Part shown: piece by piece, positions 17,636 to 25,472 of the stretch
How the letters are laid out: each line of letters opens with the position of its first letter
Position numbering within the stretch: the first letter of the stretch is position 1
Source of the DNA: Laedolimicola ammoniilytica
Lineage (GTDB): Bacteria > Bacillota > Clostridia > Lachnospirales > Lachnospiraceae
Assembly (NCBI RefSeq): GCF_025567165.1
Contig: NZ_JAOQKC010000007.1
Coordinates: 1 to 64,000, forward strand
Direction: 5' to 3'
DNA length: 64,000 bases
Made by a program: the position numbers and the translations under genes
The notes under the pieces: generated by a model
Databases searched by the model: none
Told to the model about the DNA's origin: nothing
What the model saw: the letters and a program-made list of their open reading frames with translations, nothing else

Positions 17636-18271
17636 CTACGGCTCCGGCTCTCCCGCCAGAATCCGTATCACCATATGGGCCTCGTGGGCTGCGCAGGTCA
17701 TGACCCGACTGGAAACCAGCGTACCACACTCCTTCACATCGCTGACGCCGTCCCCACAGAGATAAAACCGCTTCGTAACCCGCCGGGTCTGTATCCGGTT
17801 CACACTGTCCATACCGGCCATACCGGAGCCGGACAACAGATATTTCTCCGGAAATTTCTCCAGCACTGCATTGACCAGCATTGCTTTGCACTCCGGATTG
17901 TCAAAGGCCTCGCAGATGATGTCCGCATCCGTAAGAAGCTCTCCTATATTGTCCTCCGTAATACGGAGCGTATGGGTCTCCAGCTCGATATAGGGCGCGA
18001 TTTCTTTCAGATTTGCCGCCAGCGCCTCCGTCTTCGGAAGCCCCAGCTGGCTTGCCTTGTACTGCTGCCGGTGAAGATTCGAGATATCCACCCGGTCAAA
18101 ATCAATCAGTATCAGCTTTCCCACGCCGACTCTTGCCAGGCAGATACTGATATTGGAGCCTAAGCCTCCCAGGCCACAGATGGCCACGGTCGTATGCTCG
18201 GCCCTTTTCTGGAAGGCTTCCCCATGCCGGGCTGCCAGAGCCCGGTGCCATTCTTCCTTTGTCGGTATCAT
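17636..18271 (-). CDS. thiF: ThiF, ThiS adenylyltransferase
   Basis: 211 aa, E1-like fold. The nucleotide-binding segment ICGLGGLGSNISICLARVG is followed by LILIDFDRVDISNLHRQQY, with the E1 arginine/glutamine pattern, and GLPKTEAL. It activates the ThiS C-terminus by adenylation. The ATG at 18271 (MIPTKEEW) is preferred: it follows GGGAGG within the thiS end and lies one base after the thiS stop (TGAGATG). A shorter ThiF than the E. coli form, as common in Clostridia. Confidence 0.92.
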   Translation of the reverse strand: MIPTKEEWHRALAARHGEAFQKRAEHTTVAICGLGGLGSNISICLARVGVGKLILIDFDRVDISNLHRQQYKASQLGLPKTEALAANLKEIAPYIELETHTLRITEDNIGELLTDADIICEAFDNPECKAMLVNAVLEKFPEKYLLSGSGMAGMDSVNRIQTRRVTKRFYLCGDGVSDVKECGTLVSSRVMTCAAHEAHMVIRILAGEPEP

Positions 18272-18272
18272 C

Positions 18273-18467
18273 TCAGCCGCCTCCCACAAAGCTGACTACT
18301 TCCACGCTGTCGCCGTCCGCCAGCACCGCTGTCTCGTACTGTGCCTTTGGCACAATATCGCCGTTTCGCTCCACCGCGATCCGCTTCAGATCGTAATTGG
18401 TTCCGGCCAGATATTCCGCCACGGTTTTTCCGGCGATATTAAGTTCTGTTCCGTTTACTTTTACCAT
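18273..18467 (-). CDS. thiS: ThiS, sulfur carrier protein
   Basis: 64 aa ubiquitin-like protein starting MVKVNGTELNIAGKTVAEYL and ending VVSFVGGG, with the C-terminal diglycine that is thiocarboxylated. The ATG at 18467 follows a GGAGAAGAAAGC region; an in-frame upstream extension runs into the riboswitch terminator and is not coding. First gene of the thi operon. Confidence 0.95.
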   Translation of the reverse strand: MVKVNGTELNIAGKTVAEYLAGTNYDLKRIAVERNGDIVPKAQYETAVLADGDSVEVVSFVGGG

Positions 18468-18507
18468 GCTTTCTTCTCCTGTCCCATAATTTTTCGCAAT
18501 AAACGCA

Positions 18508-18540
18508 ATAAAAAAGAAAGCCACCGATTTGGTAGCTTTC
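18508..18540 (-). terminator. Riboswitch-linked intrinsic terminator
   Basis: A 10-bp stem on the minus strand (GAAAGCTACC / GGTGGCTTTC, one G-U pair) with a 5-base loop and a TTTTTTATT run, between the TPP aptamer and thiS. Its position indicates that TPP binding ends transcription early. Confidence 0.9.
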
Positions 18541-18555
18541 CGTTTTTCCTTTTTG

Positions 18556-18645
18556 CTCAGGTATCCCTACGTTGGCATTATCCAAATCAGGTTCCCGGTC
18601 GAAGGTCACACCTTCCTCTCAGCCTGTATACAAGCTCCCGTCTGT
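18556..18645 (-). promoter_or_regulatory. TPP riboswitch (THI element)
   Basis: On the minus strand the conserved TPP aptamer blocks are present in order: GGGAGC, then GGCTGAGAGGAAGG, then GACC..GAACCTGAT, then AATGCCAACGTAGGGA. Followed by an intrinsic terminator, so it should act as a transcriptional off-switch for thiSFGH-tenI-thiED-cytX. Confidence 0.96.
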
Positions 18646-18661
18646 TTTATTGTCTTTTTGC

Positions 18662-18690
18662 ATTATAGATCGATTTTCATAAAAGAACAA
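18662..18690 (-). promoter_or_regulatory. Promoter of the thi operon
   Basis: Minus strand: -35 TTGTTC (18685-18690), 17-base spacer, -10 TATAAT (18662-18667), placing the start about 10 bases before the riboswitch aptamer. Confidence 0.75.
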
Positions 18691-18733
18691 GGTCTTTTCA
18701 AAATTTTCCTGTACAATTTCTACTACATATCAC

Positions 18734-20101
18734 CTATACAAGTTCAGTCTGGCGCTTTTCCATTTTTCGCATATAGAGAAACCAGACCACAAAGATCGCG
18801 CCGCCCGTACATACCCAGGAGGCTACATAGACATTCATCAGCATATCATAGGTGGGGAACCATTTAAATACCGTCAGAAGCCAGATCATACGGAATACAA
18901 CCGTTCCCAGAATTGTGATAATAGAGGGTTCCAGGGATTTTCCCATACCCCGGAGCGCCGCGCTCTCCACCTCATAAGTGGCTGTCAGCCCCTCCAGCGA
19001 GCAGACATGATGCATCCGCACCAGGCCATAGACCGCCACACTGCTGCTGATAGTATAGATTCCTACGAAAAATTCGTCCCAGATCATAAAAATAATGCTC
19101 AAAATCTCGGTAAAGCCCATTCCAAACAGCATACAAAGCCAGAAGATCCGCTTACAGCGCTTCAGATTCCCCGCGCCAAAATTCTGGCTGGTAAAGGTTA
19201 CTGCCGCCTGGGCAAAGGCGTTGGCAATATCATATGTAAAATATTCAAAATTCAGCGCCAGGGAGGATCCCGCAATGGCGTCCTCTCCAAAGGAATTGAT
19301 CCCGCTCTGGATAAATACATTGGACACGGAAAAAATCGCGCCCTGAATGCCCGCCGGAATTCCAATCAGCAGTACCTTTTTTAAATCCGTGCCGTCGATA
19401 CACAGTCTGTGGAAGTAGAATTGAAATTCATCTGTTCTTGCATGGAGATAAACCATTACCAGCACCGTACTCAGCACATTGGAAATCACCGTTGCAATCG
19501 CCACGCCTGCCACGCCGAGACCAAATACGATGACCAGCAGAAGGTTCAGAACCACATTTAAAATGCCGGACAGAATCAGATAATACATGGGCCGTCTCGT
19601 GTCGCCATAGCTTCGAAGAATGGCAGAGCCAAAATTATAAAGCACCATGAAGGGCAGTCCGATAAAATAAATGCGGATATATAATAACGCCTCATTGATG
19701 ACTGTTTCCGGAGTTCCGGAAGCCTCCAGCACCAGCCGTGCCGTCAGCATACCGACAGCCAGCAAAATTATTCCCAGCATTGCCCCGAAGGTCATAATCG
19801 TATGCACCATCCGGCTTATGCTGTCCCGCCTTCCCTGGCCGATCAGATTGGCCAGGGCCGCATTGGGGCCCACCGCCAATCCCACAATCAGATTGACAAA
19901 AATTCCCACCAGTGCCACACAGCTTCCCACTGCCGCCAGAGCCTGGGAGCCCGCAAACCGGCCTACCACTGCCACATCCGCTGAGTTAAACAGCTGTTGC
20001 AGAATACTGCTGAAAGCCAACGGAACCGCAAACAGAATCAGCTTCCCCGCCAGACCGCCGTTCAGCATATCCATTTCTTTTGTTTTCTTTCGCTCTTCCA
20101 T
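18734..20101 (-). CDS. MATE family efflux transporter
   Basis: 455 aa, about twelve hydrophobic helices. Family features: AGKLILFAVPLAFSSILQQLF near the N-terminus, the following NSADVAVVGRF, and internal repeats of the two MATE halves. It is expected to export cationic drugs or metabolites using an ion gradient. A promoter (TTAACA, 16 bases, TATAAA) precedes it. It is adjacent to but separate from the thi operon, whose promoter lies in its 3' flank. Confidence 0.93.
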   Translation of the reverse strand: MEERKKTKEMDMLNGGLAGKLILFAVPLAFSSILQQLFNSADVAVVGRFAGSQALAAVGSCVALVGIFVNLIVGLAVGPNAALANLIGQGRRDSISRMVHTIMTFGAMLGIILLAVGMLTARLVLEASGTPETVINEALLYIRIYFIGLPFMVLYNFGSAILRSYGDTRRPMYYLILSGILNVVLNLLLVIVFGLGVAGVAIATVISNVLSTVLVMVYLHARTDEFQFYFHRLCIDGTDLKKVLLIGIPAGIQGAIFSVSNVFIQSGINSFGEDAIAGSSLALNFEYFTYDIANAFAQAAVTFTSQNFGAGNLKRCKRIFWLCMLFGMGFTEILSIIFMIWDEFFVGIYTISSSVAVYGLVRMHHVCSLEGLTATYEVESAALRGMGKSLEPSIITILGTVVFRMIWLLTVFKWFPTYDMLMNVYVASWVCTGGAIFVVWFLYMRKMEKRQTELV

Positions 20102-20150
20102 CTTTATTTCTCTCCGCTTTGTATGAAATCAGACCTATCGTAACGCATTA

Positions 20151-20178
20151 TTTATACCACTTCAAGTATTTTTGTTAA
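20151..20178 (-). promoter_or_regulatory. Candidate promoter of the MATE gene
   Basis: Minus strand: -35 TTAACA (20173-20178), 16-base spacer, -10 TATAAA (20151-20156), about 50 bases before the MATE start codon. Confidence 0.5.
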
Positions 20179-20190
20179 AAAGCAGGAATC

Positions 20191-20238
20191 TTTGTTATGT
20201 AATAGGGGCTCCCATAGGATCTCCTATTACATAACAAA
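20191..20238. repeat. Perfect 16-bp inverted repeat
   Basis: tttgttatgtaatagg and its exact complement cctattacataacaaa, separated by a 16-base loop. It lies between the MATE promoter and the tRNA-Leu terminator and overlaps the start of the latter. Confidence 0.8.
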
Positions 20239-20266
20239 AAGGTCTCAGAATTCATCTGAGACCTTT
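20236..20266 (-). terminator. Terminator of the tRNA-Leu pair
   Basis: A 12-bp stem (aaaggtctcaga / tctgagaccttt) with a 5-base loop and a TTTTT run on the minus strand, immediately after the tRNA-Leu(CAG) gene. Confidence 0.88.
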
Positions 20267-20267
20267 A

Positions 20268-20350
20268 TGCAGGAGATGGGACTTGAACCCACACAGCCTT
20301 GCGACTACAGGCACCTGAAGCCTGCGCGTCTGCCATTCCGCCACTCCTGC
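20268..20350 (-). tRNA. tRNA-Leu, anticodon CAG
   Basis: 83-nt class II tRNA with acceptor GCAGGAG/CTCCTGC, anticodon arm CAGGC-TTCAGGT-GCCTG (anticodon CAG), a long variable arm and GGTTCAAGTCC T-loop. CCA is not encoded. Sequence identical to the plus-strand copy at 20623-20705. Confidence 0.95.
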
Positions 20351-20354
20351 TCAC

Positions 20355-20439
20355 TGCGGAAGATGGGACTTGAACCCACACGATTGCAATAATCACAAGA
20401 TCCTTAGTCTTGCTCGTCTGCCAGTTCCGACACTTCCGC
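20355..20439 (-). tRNA. tRNA-Leu, anticodon TAA
   Basis: 85-nt class II tRNA with acceptor GCGGAAG/CTTCCGC, anticodon arm CAAGA-CTAAGGA-TCTTG (anticodon TAA), long variable arm and the usual T-loop. CCA is not encoded. It is transcribed first in a two-gene unit with tRNA-Leu(CAG), four bases apart. Confidence 0.95.
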
Positions 20440-20476
20440 ATTTAGTTGTTTGCTCGTTTCGTCAACGCGCTTGATT

Positions 20477-20505
20477 ATAATAACACCGCTTTTAACAAAT
20501 GTCAA
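20477..20505 (-). promoter_or_regulatory. Promoter of the minus-strand tRNA-Leu unit
   Basis: Minus strand: -35 TTGACA (20500-20505), 17-base spacer, -10 TATTAT (20477-20482). Divergent from the plus-strand tRNA promoter about 80 bases away. Confidence 0.75.
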
Positions 20506-20582
20506 CTGTTTTCCCGAATTTTTTTCAAAAATTTTTATCCGATTTTTAAATTTACAAATTTGAAAATAATTTCAAAAAAGTG

Positions 20583-20611
20583 TTGACAATAAGAACACTT
20601 TCTGATAAGAT
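20583..20611 (+). promoter_or_regulatory. Promoter of the plus-strand tRNA-Leu
   Basis: -35 TTGACA (20583-20588), 17-base spacer, -10 TAAGAT (20606-20611), just ahead of the tRNA. Confidence 0.8.
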
Positions 20612-20622
20612 ACTATTTGTTC

Positions 20623-20705
20623 GCAGGAGTGGCGGAATGGCAGACGCGCAGGCTTCAGGTGCCTGTAGTCGCAAGGCTGTGTGGGTTCAAGTCCCATCTC
20701 CTGCA
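20623..20705 (+). tRNA. tRNA-Leu, anticodon CAG (second, identical copy)
   Basis: 83 nt, identical to the minus-strand gene at 20268-20350, with anticodon loop TTCAGGT. It has its own promoter and terminator. The two copies face away from each other. Confidence 0.95.
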
Positions 20706-20710
20706 TCACG

Positions 20711-20745
20711 AAAGCTTTTCAGAGGAATCTGGAAAGCTTTTTTGT
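20711..20745 (+). terminator. Terminator of the plus-strand tRNA-Leu
   Basis: A 13-position stem (aaagcttttcaga / tctggaaagcttt, with G-U pairing) and a short loop, followed by TTTGTTTTGT. Confidence 0.85.
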
Positions 20746-20820
20746 TTTGTAAGAACGGACGAAAAAAGAAGGGGGCGCGGAATTTGCTTCTGAGGTGTTC
20801 GGACGTTTCACGAACGGACG

Positions 20821-20976
20821 AAACCAGGAGCGGCGGAGGATTTTCTTCTGAAGTGTTCGGACGTTTCACGGACAGGCGTCTGTCTGGCTCGGACTCAAGG
20901 TCCACTCCAGTCAGACACTAGTGCGCGAAAAGCCGGACACTATCTTAGAAGAAAGTCCTCCACCGCTCCTGGTTTC
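20821..20976. repeat. Long imperfect palindrome between tRNA-Leu and sua5
   Basis: Outer arms 20821-20849 and 20947-20975 (aaccaggagcggcggagga versus tcctccaccgctcctggtt) pair over about 28 positions. The pairing continues inward (agtgttcgg / ccggacact; gtctgtctgg / ccagtcagac), so the whole 155 bases fold as one hairpin. A direct copy of part of the left arm (tgttcggacgtttcacg) lies at about 20791-20814. No ORF is supported in 20746-21000. It could be a MITE-like element or a structured RNA. Confidence 0.75.
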
Positions 20977-21000
20977 TGGTTTTTGATATAAACTAGATGG

Positions 21001-22050
21001 CTATACCCGTACTACTTTGTGTCCCGCTGCCTTCAGCAGCCGGTTCATAATGGCGGCACCAATGGCCGCATCCTCGAAGGATTCGGAAAAAATACATTCC
21101 ACATCCGTGTCGTCGAATTTACGGAGTACCTCAAAGAGGTGCTGCGCGATCTCTTCTTCGTTACTGCGGGCTCCCAGGCTCATGACGATGCCGTGGGGAT
21201 AACGGGACTTTGTCTCATCGGTGGCTATAATACCTACTTTTTTACCGCTCTCTTCGGCCTCTGCAGCCATCCGGTTCATGGTCTCGACTACTTTGTCGCT
21301 GGGACCTTCTACGATGGTCAGGTCGGCTCTGGGCGCGTAATGGCGGTATTTCATACCGGGAGCCTTGGGCTTAACGCCTGAGTTCGGAGCGATGATCGCC
21401 TTATCAATCTCTACCGGACCAATGACTGCTTCCATCATATCTTTCGTGATGGCGCCCGGACGCAGAATGACCGGAGGCTCTACACTCATGTCTACAATGG
21501 TAGATTCCAGGCCAATCACTGCCTGGCCGCCGTCCAGAATCATCTCGATCCGTCCGGACAGATCTTCTATCACATGGGCTGCCGTAGTCGTACTGGGCCG
21601 TCCCGATACATTGGCGCTGGGAGCTGCTATAAAACCTCCCGCCGCCCGGATAAAGGCCGCCGCAATCCCGTCACTCGGCATCCGTACTGCTACTGTATCC
21701 AGGCCGCCTGTGGTCTCGGAAGGTACCCGATCTGTCTTCGGAAAAATCAGAGTCAATGGTCCCGGCCAGAAGGCATCCATCATTTTTTCTGCCTTTTCCG
21801 GCACCTTCGCCGCAATTTTATACAGATCCGCCCGTTCTTCTATGTGTACAATCAGGGGATTGTCCGAGGGACGTCCCTTGGCTGCGTATATTTTCTTGGA
21901 AGATTCCGGATTCAGCGCATCGCCGCCGAGACCATATACCGTCTCCGTAGGAAATGCCACCAGGCCGCCGGCCCGGATAATATCACCCGCCTCTTTCATA
22001 ATCTCCGAATCAATGCTGTCATAATCTAGTTTTCTTACCTGTGTATCCAA
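21001..22050 (-). CDS. sua5: Threonylcarbamoyl-AMP synthase (Sua5/YrdC family)
   Basis: 349 aa. Residues ~15-210 form the YrdC domain (GLVAFPTETVYGLGGDA, KGRPSDNPLIVHI, APSANVSGRPSTTTAAHV). A linker PGMKYRHYAPRADLTIV follows, then the C-terminal Sua5 domain (~235-349). It makes threonylcarbamoyl-AMP for the t6A37 modification of ANN-decoding tRNAs. Length and two-domain layout are those of the Sua5 type rather than the short TsaC type. Confidence 0.95.
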   Translation of the reverse strand: MDTQVRKLDYDSIDSEIMKEAGDIIRAGGLVAFPTETVYGLGGDALNPESSKKIYAAKGRPSDNPLIVHIEERADLYKIAAKVPEKAEKMMDAFWPGPLTLIFPKTDRVPSETTGGLDTVAVRMPSDGIAAAFIRAAGGFIAAPSANVSGRPSTTTAAHVIEDLSGRIEMILDGGQAVIGLESTIVDMSVEPPVILRPGAITKDMMEAVIGPVEIDKAIIAPNSGVKPKAPGMKYRHYAPRADLTIVEGPSDKVVETMNRMAAEAEESGKKVGIIATDETKSRYPHGIVMSLGARSNEEEIAQHLFEVLRKFDDTDVECIFSESFEDAAIGAAIMNRLLKAAGHKVVRV

Positions 22051-22097
22051 AGTTTCACCTGCTTATCGTTATTTTTTACATGCTAGAGCCAATATGG

Positions 22098-23276
22098 CTA
22101 TTTCGCCATCCGGTAGATTTCCGCCATATCTGATCTGGTCAGCTTCTGAATGCCGCCGATGGTCCGCTTATCCATATGACTGCATTTGTAGGCCAGTTCC
22201 AGAATCTGTCCTTCCGTCAGTTCTACGCCAAGCTCCCTGATGCTGGTGGGCATATGGATAGATCGGAAGAAATCCTCCAGTGCTTCAATGCCTTCCAGGA
22301 CGGTTTTTTCCGGATCCGCGTAGTTGTAAGAAACACCCATTACATTCACCGCGAACTTGGCAAAGCGCGGAACATCATTGAGATATACGTAGCGTGCCCA
22401 GCTTCCCCAGACTGCCGCCAGTCCCGCGCCGTGGGTCACATCGAACATGCCGCCCAGCTCGTGCTCCAGCTGATGGCAGGCCCAGTCACCTACTCTGCCG
22501 CAGCCGGTCAATCCGTTGTGGGACAGGCTTCCCGCCCAGAAAATTTCAGAACGGGCGTCATAATCCTGCGGATTTTTCAGCAAAATCTTTGCCTGATGCA
22601 TCACTGTCTTTAAAAGCCCCTCTGCCAGACTGTCCGTCAGCTCCGTATCCATCTCGTGGGAGAAATACCGCTCCATGGTGTGCATCATAATATCCACACA
22701 GCCGCTCATGGTCTGATATTCCGGCAGGGTATAGGTCAGCTCCGGATTCATAATTGCGAATTTGGGCCTGCCCAGATCGCTGCTGTAACCCCGCTTCAGC
22801 CAGCCCTCCTCATTAGTAATGACAGAGGAATTGCTCATTTCACTTCCGGTAGCTGCCAGAGTCAGCACCACGCCTACCGGGACGGAGTCCTTCGCCACTG
22901 CGATTTTTTCATAAAAATCCCACACCTCACCGTCATATTTGACGCCGTAACCGATGGCCTTGGCAGAGTCAATGGCGCTTCCGCCTCCTACTGCCAGAAT
23001 GAAGTCTACTCCTTCTTTTTTACAAAGCTCGATCCCCTCATGAACCAGGGACAGATGGGGATTCGGCACTGCGCCGCCCAGCTCTACCCAGGGAATTCCT
23101 GCCTCGTCCAGAGACTGAAACACCCGATCCAGAAGACCGCTCCGTTTCACGCTTCCCTTTCCGTAATGCACCAACACCTTCGTTCCGCCAAACTCCCGTA
23201 CCAGCGCTCCGGCCTGATGTTCTGTATCCTTTCCGAATACTACCTTTGTGGGTGTGTAATACTGAAATCCGTTCAT
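22098..23276 (-). CDS. Iron-containing alcohol dehydrogenase (butanol dehydrogenase-like)
   Basis: 392 aa, group III alcohol dehydrogenase. The NAD(P)-binding segment LAVGGGSAIDSAKAIGYG is followed by metal-site residues in CVDIMMHTMERYFSH and DWACHQLEHELGGMFDVTHGAG (Asp and three His). It resembles the BDH/YqhD subgroup that reduces aldehydes such as butyraldehyde with NAD(P)H. Likely a fermentative or detoxifying enzyme; the substrate is not deducible. Stand-alone gene. Confidence 0.92.
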   Translation of the reverse strand: MNGFQYYTPTKVVFGKDTEHQAGALVREFGGTKVLVHYGKGSVKRSGLLDRVFQSLDEAGIPWVELGGAVPNPHLSLVHEGIELCKKEGVDFILAVGGGSAIDSAKAIGYGVKYDGEVWDFYEKIAVAKDSVPVGVVLTLAATGSEMSNSSVITNEEGWLKRGYSSDLGRPKFAIMNPELTYTLPEYQTMSGCVDIMMHTMERYFSHEMDTELTDSLAEGLLKTVMHQAKILLKNPQDYDARSEIFWAGSLSHNGLTGCGRVGDWACHQLEHELGGMFDVTHGAGLAAVWGSWARYVYLNDVPRFAKFAVNVMGVSYNYADPEKTVLEGIEALEDFFRSIHMPTSIRELGVELTEGQILELAYKCSHMDKRTIGGIQKLTRSDMAEIYRMAK

Positions 23277-23333
23277 GTAACCTCCTCCTTTGTCTCACTT
23301 TCTCTTTTGTATGTTCTCTTTCGATATGGCATC

Positions 23334-23936
23334 CTACTTTTCCAGCAGTTCCAATAATTCTTCCGCCGTCCTGTCCGGATATTTCACTGCCAGTTCGTAC
23401 AAAGGCCGGAGCTTTTCCTTTTCTTCTTCCAGCTCCTCTGCCATCTGATCCAGAGACTTTCCTTTGGCGTATTTCTTCTGAATCTGAGCCAGTCTACTCA
23501 GATTCACGCCTCTTTCTATCCCTTCCGCCAGACCTAACTCCCGGCCTTCTGCCAGGCCTAACTCCCGACCTTCTGCACGACCTTCTGCTCTCTGATATTC
23601 CCGTTCTTCCTGTTCGTCATACTCTGTCAGTATCATCCTGCACACCTCCGTTCCATGTTTTGTCAGGATATCTGCCAGTATTCCCCTGTCAATGCACTGC
23701 TTGATGCTAATCTCCGTTGCCTCTTCCAGGGACCAGCCTTCATCCATCTTCCAGCGAATCTGCGCGATGAACTCCGCATAATCTGATAATCTACGGCATT
23801 TCCGCATCATGTCATTATTCCGGCCTGCATTGATATTCAATACGGTCGCTTTACACTCCAGACAAGGTTCTCCTTCTTCCCGATCCGGTTCTCTCCTTTT
23901 CATTATACGTTTTACTTCTCCTTCCTGCAAGGGCAT
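23334..23936 (-). pseudogene. C-terminal remnant of a Rpn/PD-(D/E)XK nuclease family protein
   Basis: 200 aa. It matches only the C-terminal half of the long Rpn-type (recombination-promoting nuclease, transposase_31-like) proteins of Lachnospiraceae: LNINAGRNNDMMRKC, then a helical YAEFIAQIRWKM...SLEEATEISIKQCIDRGILADIL block. A Glu/Arg/Gly repeat follows (AEGRELGLAEGRELGLAEG), then a helical tail. The nuclease domain expected upstream is missing; bases 23937-24070 carry no continuation in frame that I recognise. Probably a decayed gene. Confidence 0.7.
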
Positions 23937-24072
23937 AGAATAGCTTTTTTCTGTTACATTTTTGCATACTTCGCCCTTCGGGCGTACTTTGGGTGTGTTG
24001 ATTTCGAACTGAAATCCAGACCTTTATCTTTCGTGAACAGCCGCGGAAGACACCGCACTGCATATCGTGTAA

Positions 24073-24140
24073 AAAATAACAGTGCCGACAGAATATCCGT
24101 CATTCCGACTTTACGTATTCTTTATCGACACTGTTATTTT
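24073..24140. repeat. Long hairpin, possible terminator of the MacB-like operon
   Basis: Arms 24073-24095 and 24116-24140 (aaaataacagtgccgacagaata versus tattctttatcgacactgttatttt) pair with small gaps around a 20-base loop. On the minus strand it ends in GTTATTTTTTAC, so it can end transcription from the ABC export operon. Its size and outer 12-bp perfect arms also resemble a small MITE. Confidence 0.65.
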
Positions 24141-24185
24141 ACCAATTTATACTAAATTATACAAGCCCTTTTCTTTTATTTCTTC

Positions 24186-25472
24186 CTATTCATACCGCAG
24201 TGCCTCGATCGGGTCCATCTTCGCCGCCTTGTTGGCCGGATAATAGCCAAAGAATACGCCAATCAGAATCGAGAAGGTCACGGAAAATACGATACCGCCC
24301 ACGGAGGGCTTCGCCGCGTAGCCCAGGGCATTGGTCGCCACCGCTGCCAGAATGAGTCCCAGCACAATGCCGATAAAACCGCCCAGTAGACAGATGACGA
24401 TGGATTCTGTAATAAACTGAAGCCGGATCGAACCGTTGGTAGCCCCCAGGGCCTTTCGGGTACCGATTTCCCGGGTTCGCTCGGTGATGGACACCAGCAT
24501 AATATTCATAACACCGATACCGCCTACCAGCAGGGAAATGCCTGCGATGACGGAGATAGCAATGGACACCGTAGACAGCATACTGGTCATGGAGGAAACC
24601 ATACTCTCCATGCTGCTGGCGCTGATTTCAAAGCTGTCGTTGTTCCGGTAATAGCTGTTATTAAACCAATTTTCCAGCTCCGTGCAGAGACTGGTGGAAT
24701 CCACGCCGGAGGCCGTTACGATAGTTAGCTGCGAATAACCACTTGTGGAATGGTTCTGATTCCGTGCCGCCTCCAGAGGCATATAGAGCGTGGTAGAGAT
24801 ATCCTCATCGGATTCAGTTGTAAAACCGCTGTCCTCATATTCATAGACCCCCACGATGGCGTAGCTGTAGTAACGATTGCTCACGTAGACCTGCAGCTCG
24901 CTTCCCACTGCCGCATCATAGTCGCCGTCAAACAGTGTATCCGCCAGCTTATCGGACACCAGCACCACCCGTTTTGCCTTGGTCTGATCTGTATCAGTTA
25001 AAGTCCGGCCCGCCAGCAGGGTCAGGGCCTCATTTTCCAGATAGGCGGCGTTGACGCCGGTCAGTGTCACATTTGCGGAAAGATTGCCATCCTCGGCGGC
25101 GCCGCTGCCTGCGGACTCACTCAGGAGAATTTCACTGATGGAACCGGCAAATTCCTCCTTCATGGCGTCCAGCATTTCATCGGTAATATAGTCCTCGTCA
25201 TCCATGGTACTGCCCCGGGAAAAGCCCATAAAGACCCGGCCGTCCGCCGTGGCGGTCTCGCTGGTGCTTTTCTGGGACACGCCCAGGGTAATGTTGTTGA
25301 CGCCCATATCCTCCATGGAGCTGGTCACCGACGTACTGATGGAATTACCCACGCTCATAATGGCGATGACCGATCCGATCCCGATAATGATACCCAGCAT
25401 GGTCAGGAGGGCGCGCATTTTGTTGGCTAAAAGACCGTTCAGGGCCAGCAGTATGTTTTCACCGATCAACAT
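24186..25472 (-). CDS. MacB-like ABC transporter permease
   Basis: 428 aa. One N-terminal helix with the MacB start (LLALNGLLANKMRALLTMLGIIIGIGSVIAI, in two blocks), a large extracellular MacB_PCD domain (~50-300), then three C-terminal helices (ISLLVGGIGVMNIMLVSITERTREIG and the following FtsX domain with PANKAAKMDPIEALRYE). Works as a mechanotransmission-type exporter with the ATPase upstream and the adaptor before it. Start ATG overlaps the ATPase stop. Confidence 0.95.
   Translation of the reverse strand: MLIGENILLALNGLLANKMRALLTMLGIIIGIGSVIAIMSVGNSISTSVTSSMEDMGVNNITLGVSQKSTSETATADGRVFMGFSRGSTMDDEDYITDEMLDAMKEEFAGSISEILLSESAGSGAAEDGNLSANVTLTGVNAAYLENEALTLLAGRTLTDTDQTKAKRVVLVSDKLADTLFDGDYDAAVGSELQVYVSNRYYSYAIVGVYEYEDSGFTTESDEDISTTLYMPLEAARNQNHSTSGYSQLTIVTASGVDSTSLCTELENWFNNSYYRNNDSFEISASSMESMVSSMTSMLSTVSIAISVIAGISLLVGGIGVMNIMLVSITERTREIGTRKALGATNGSIRLQFITESIVICLLGGFIGIVLGLILAAVATNALGYAAKPSVGGIVFSVTFSILIGVFFGYYPANKAAKMDPIEALRYE

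Noticed and set aside
20580..20921. Plus-strand ORF of 113 codons
   Set aside because: Runs through the tRNA-Leu gene, its terminator and the palindrome; no coding evidence.
23851..24063. 70-codon frame upstream of the Rpn remnant
   Set aside because: No similarity to the missing nuclease half and overlaps the remnant in another frame.
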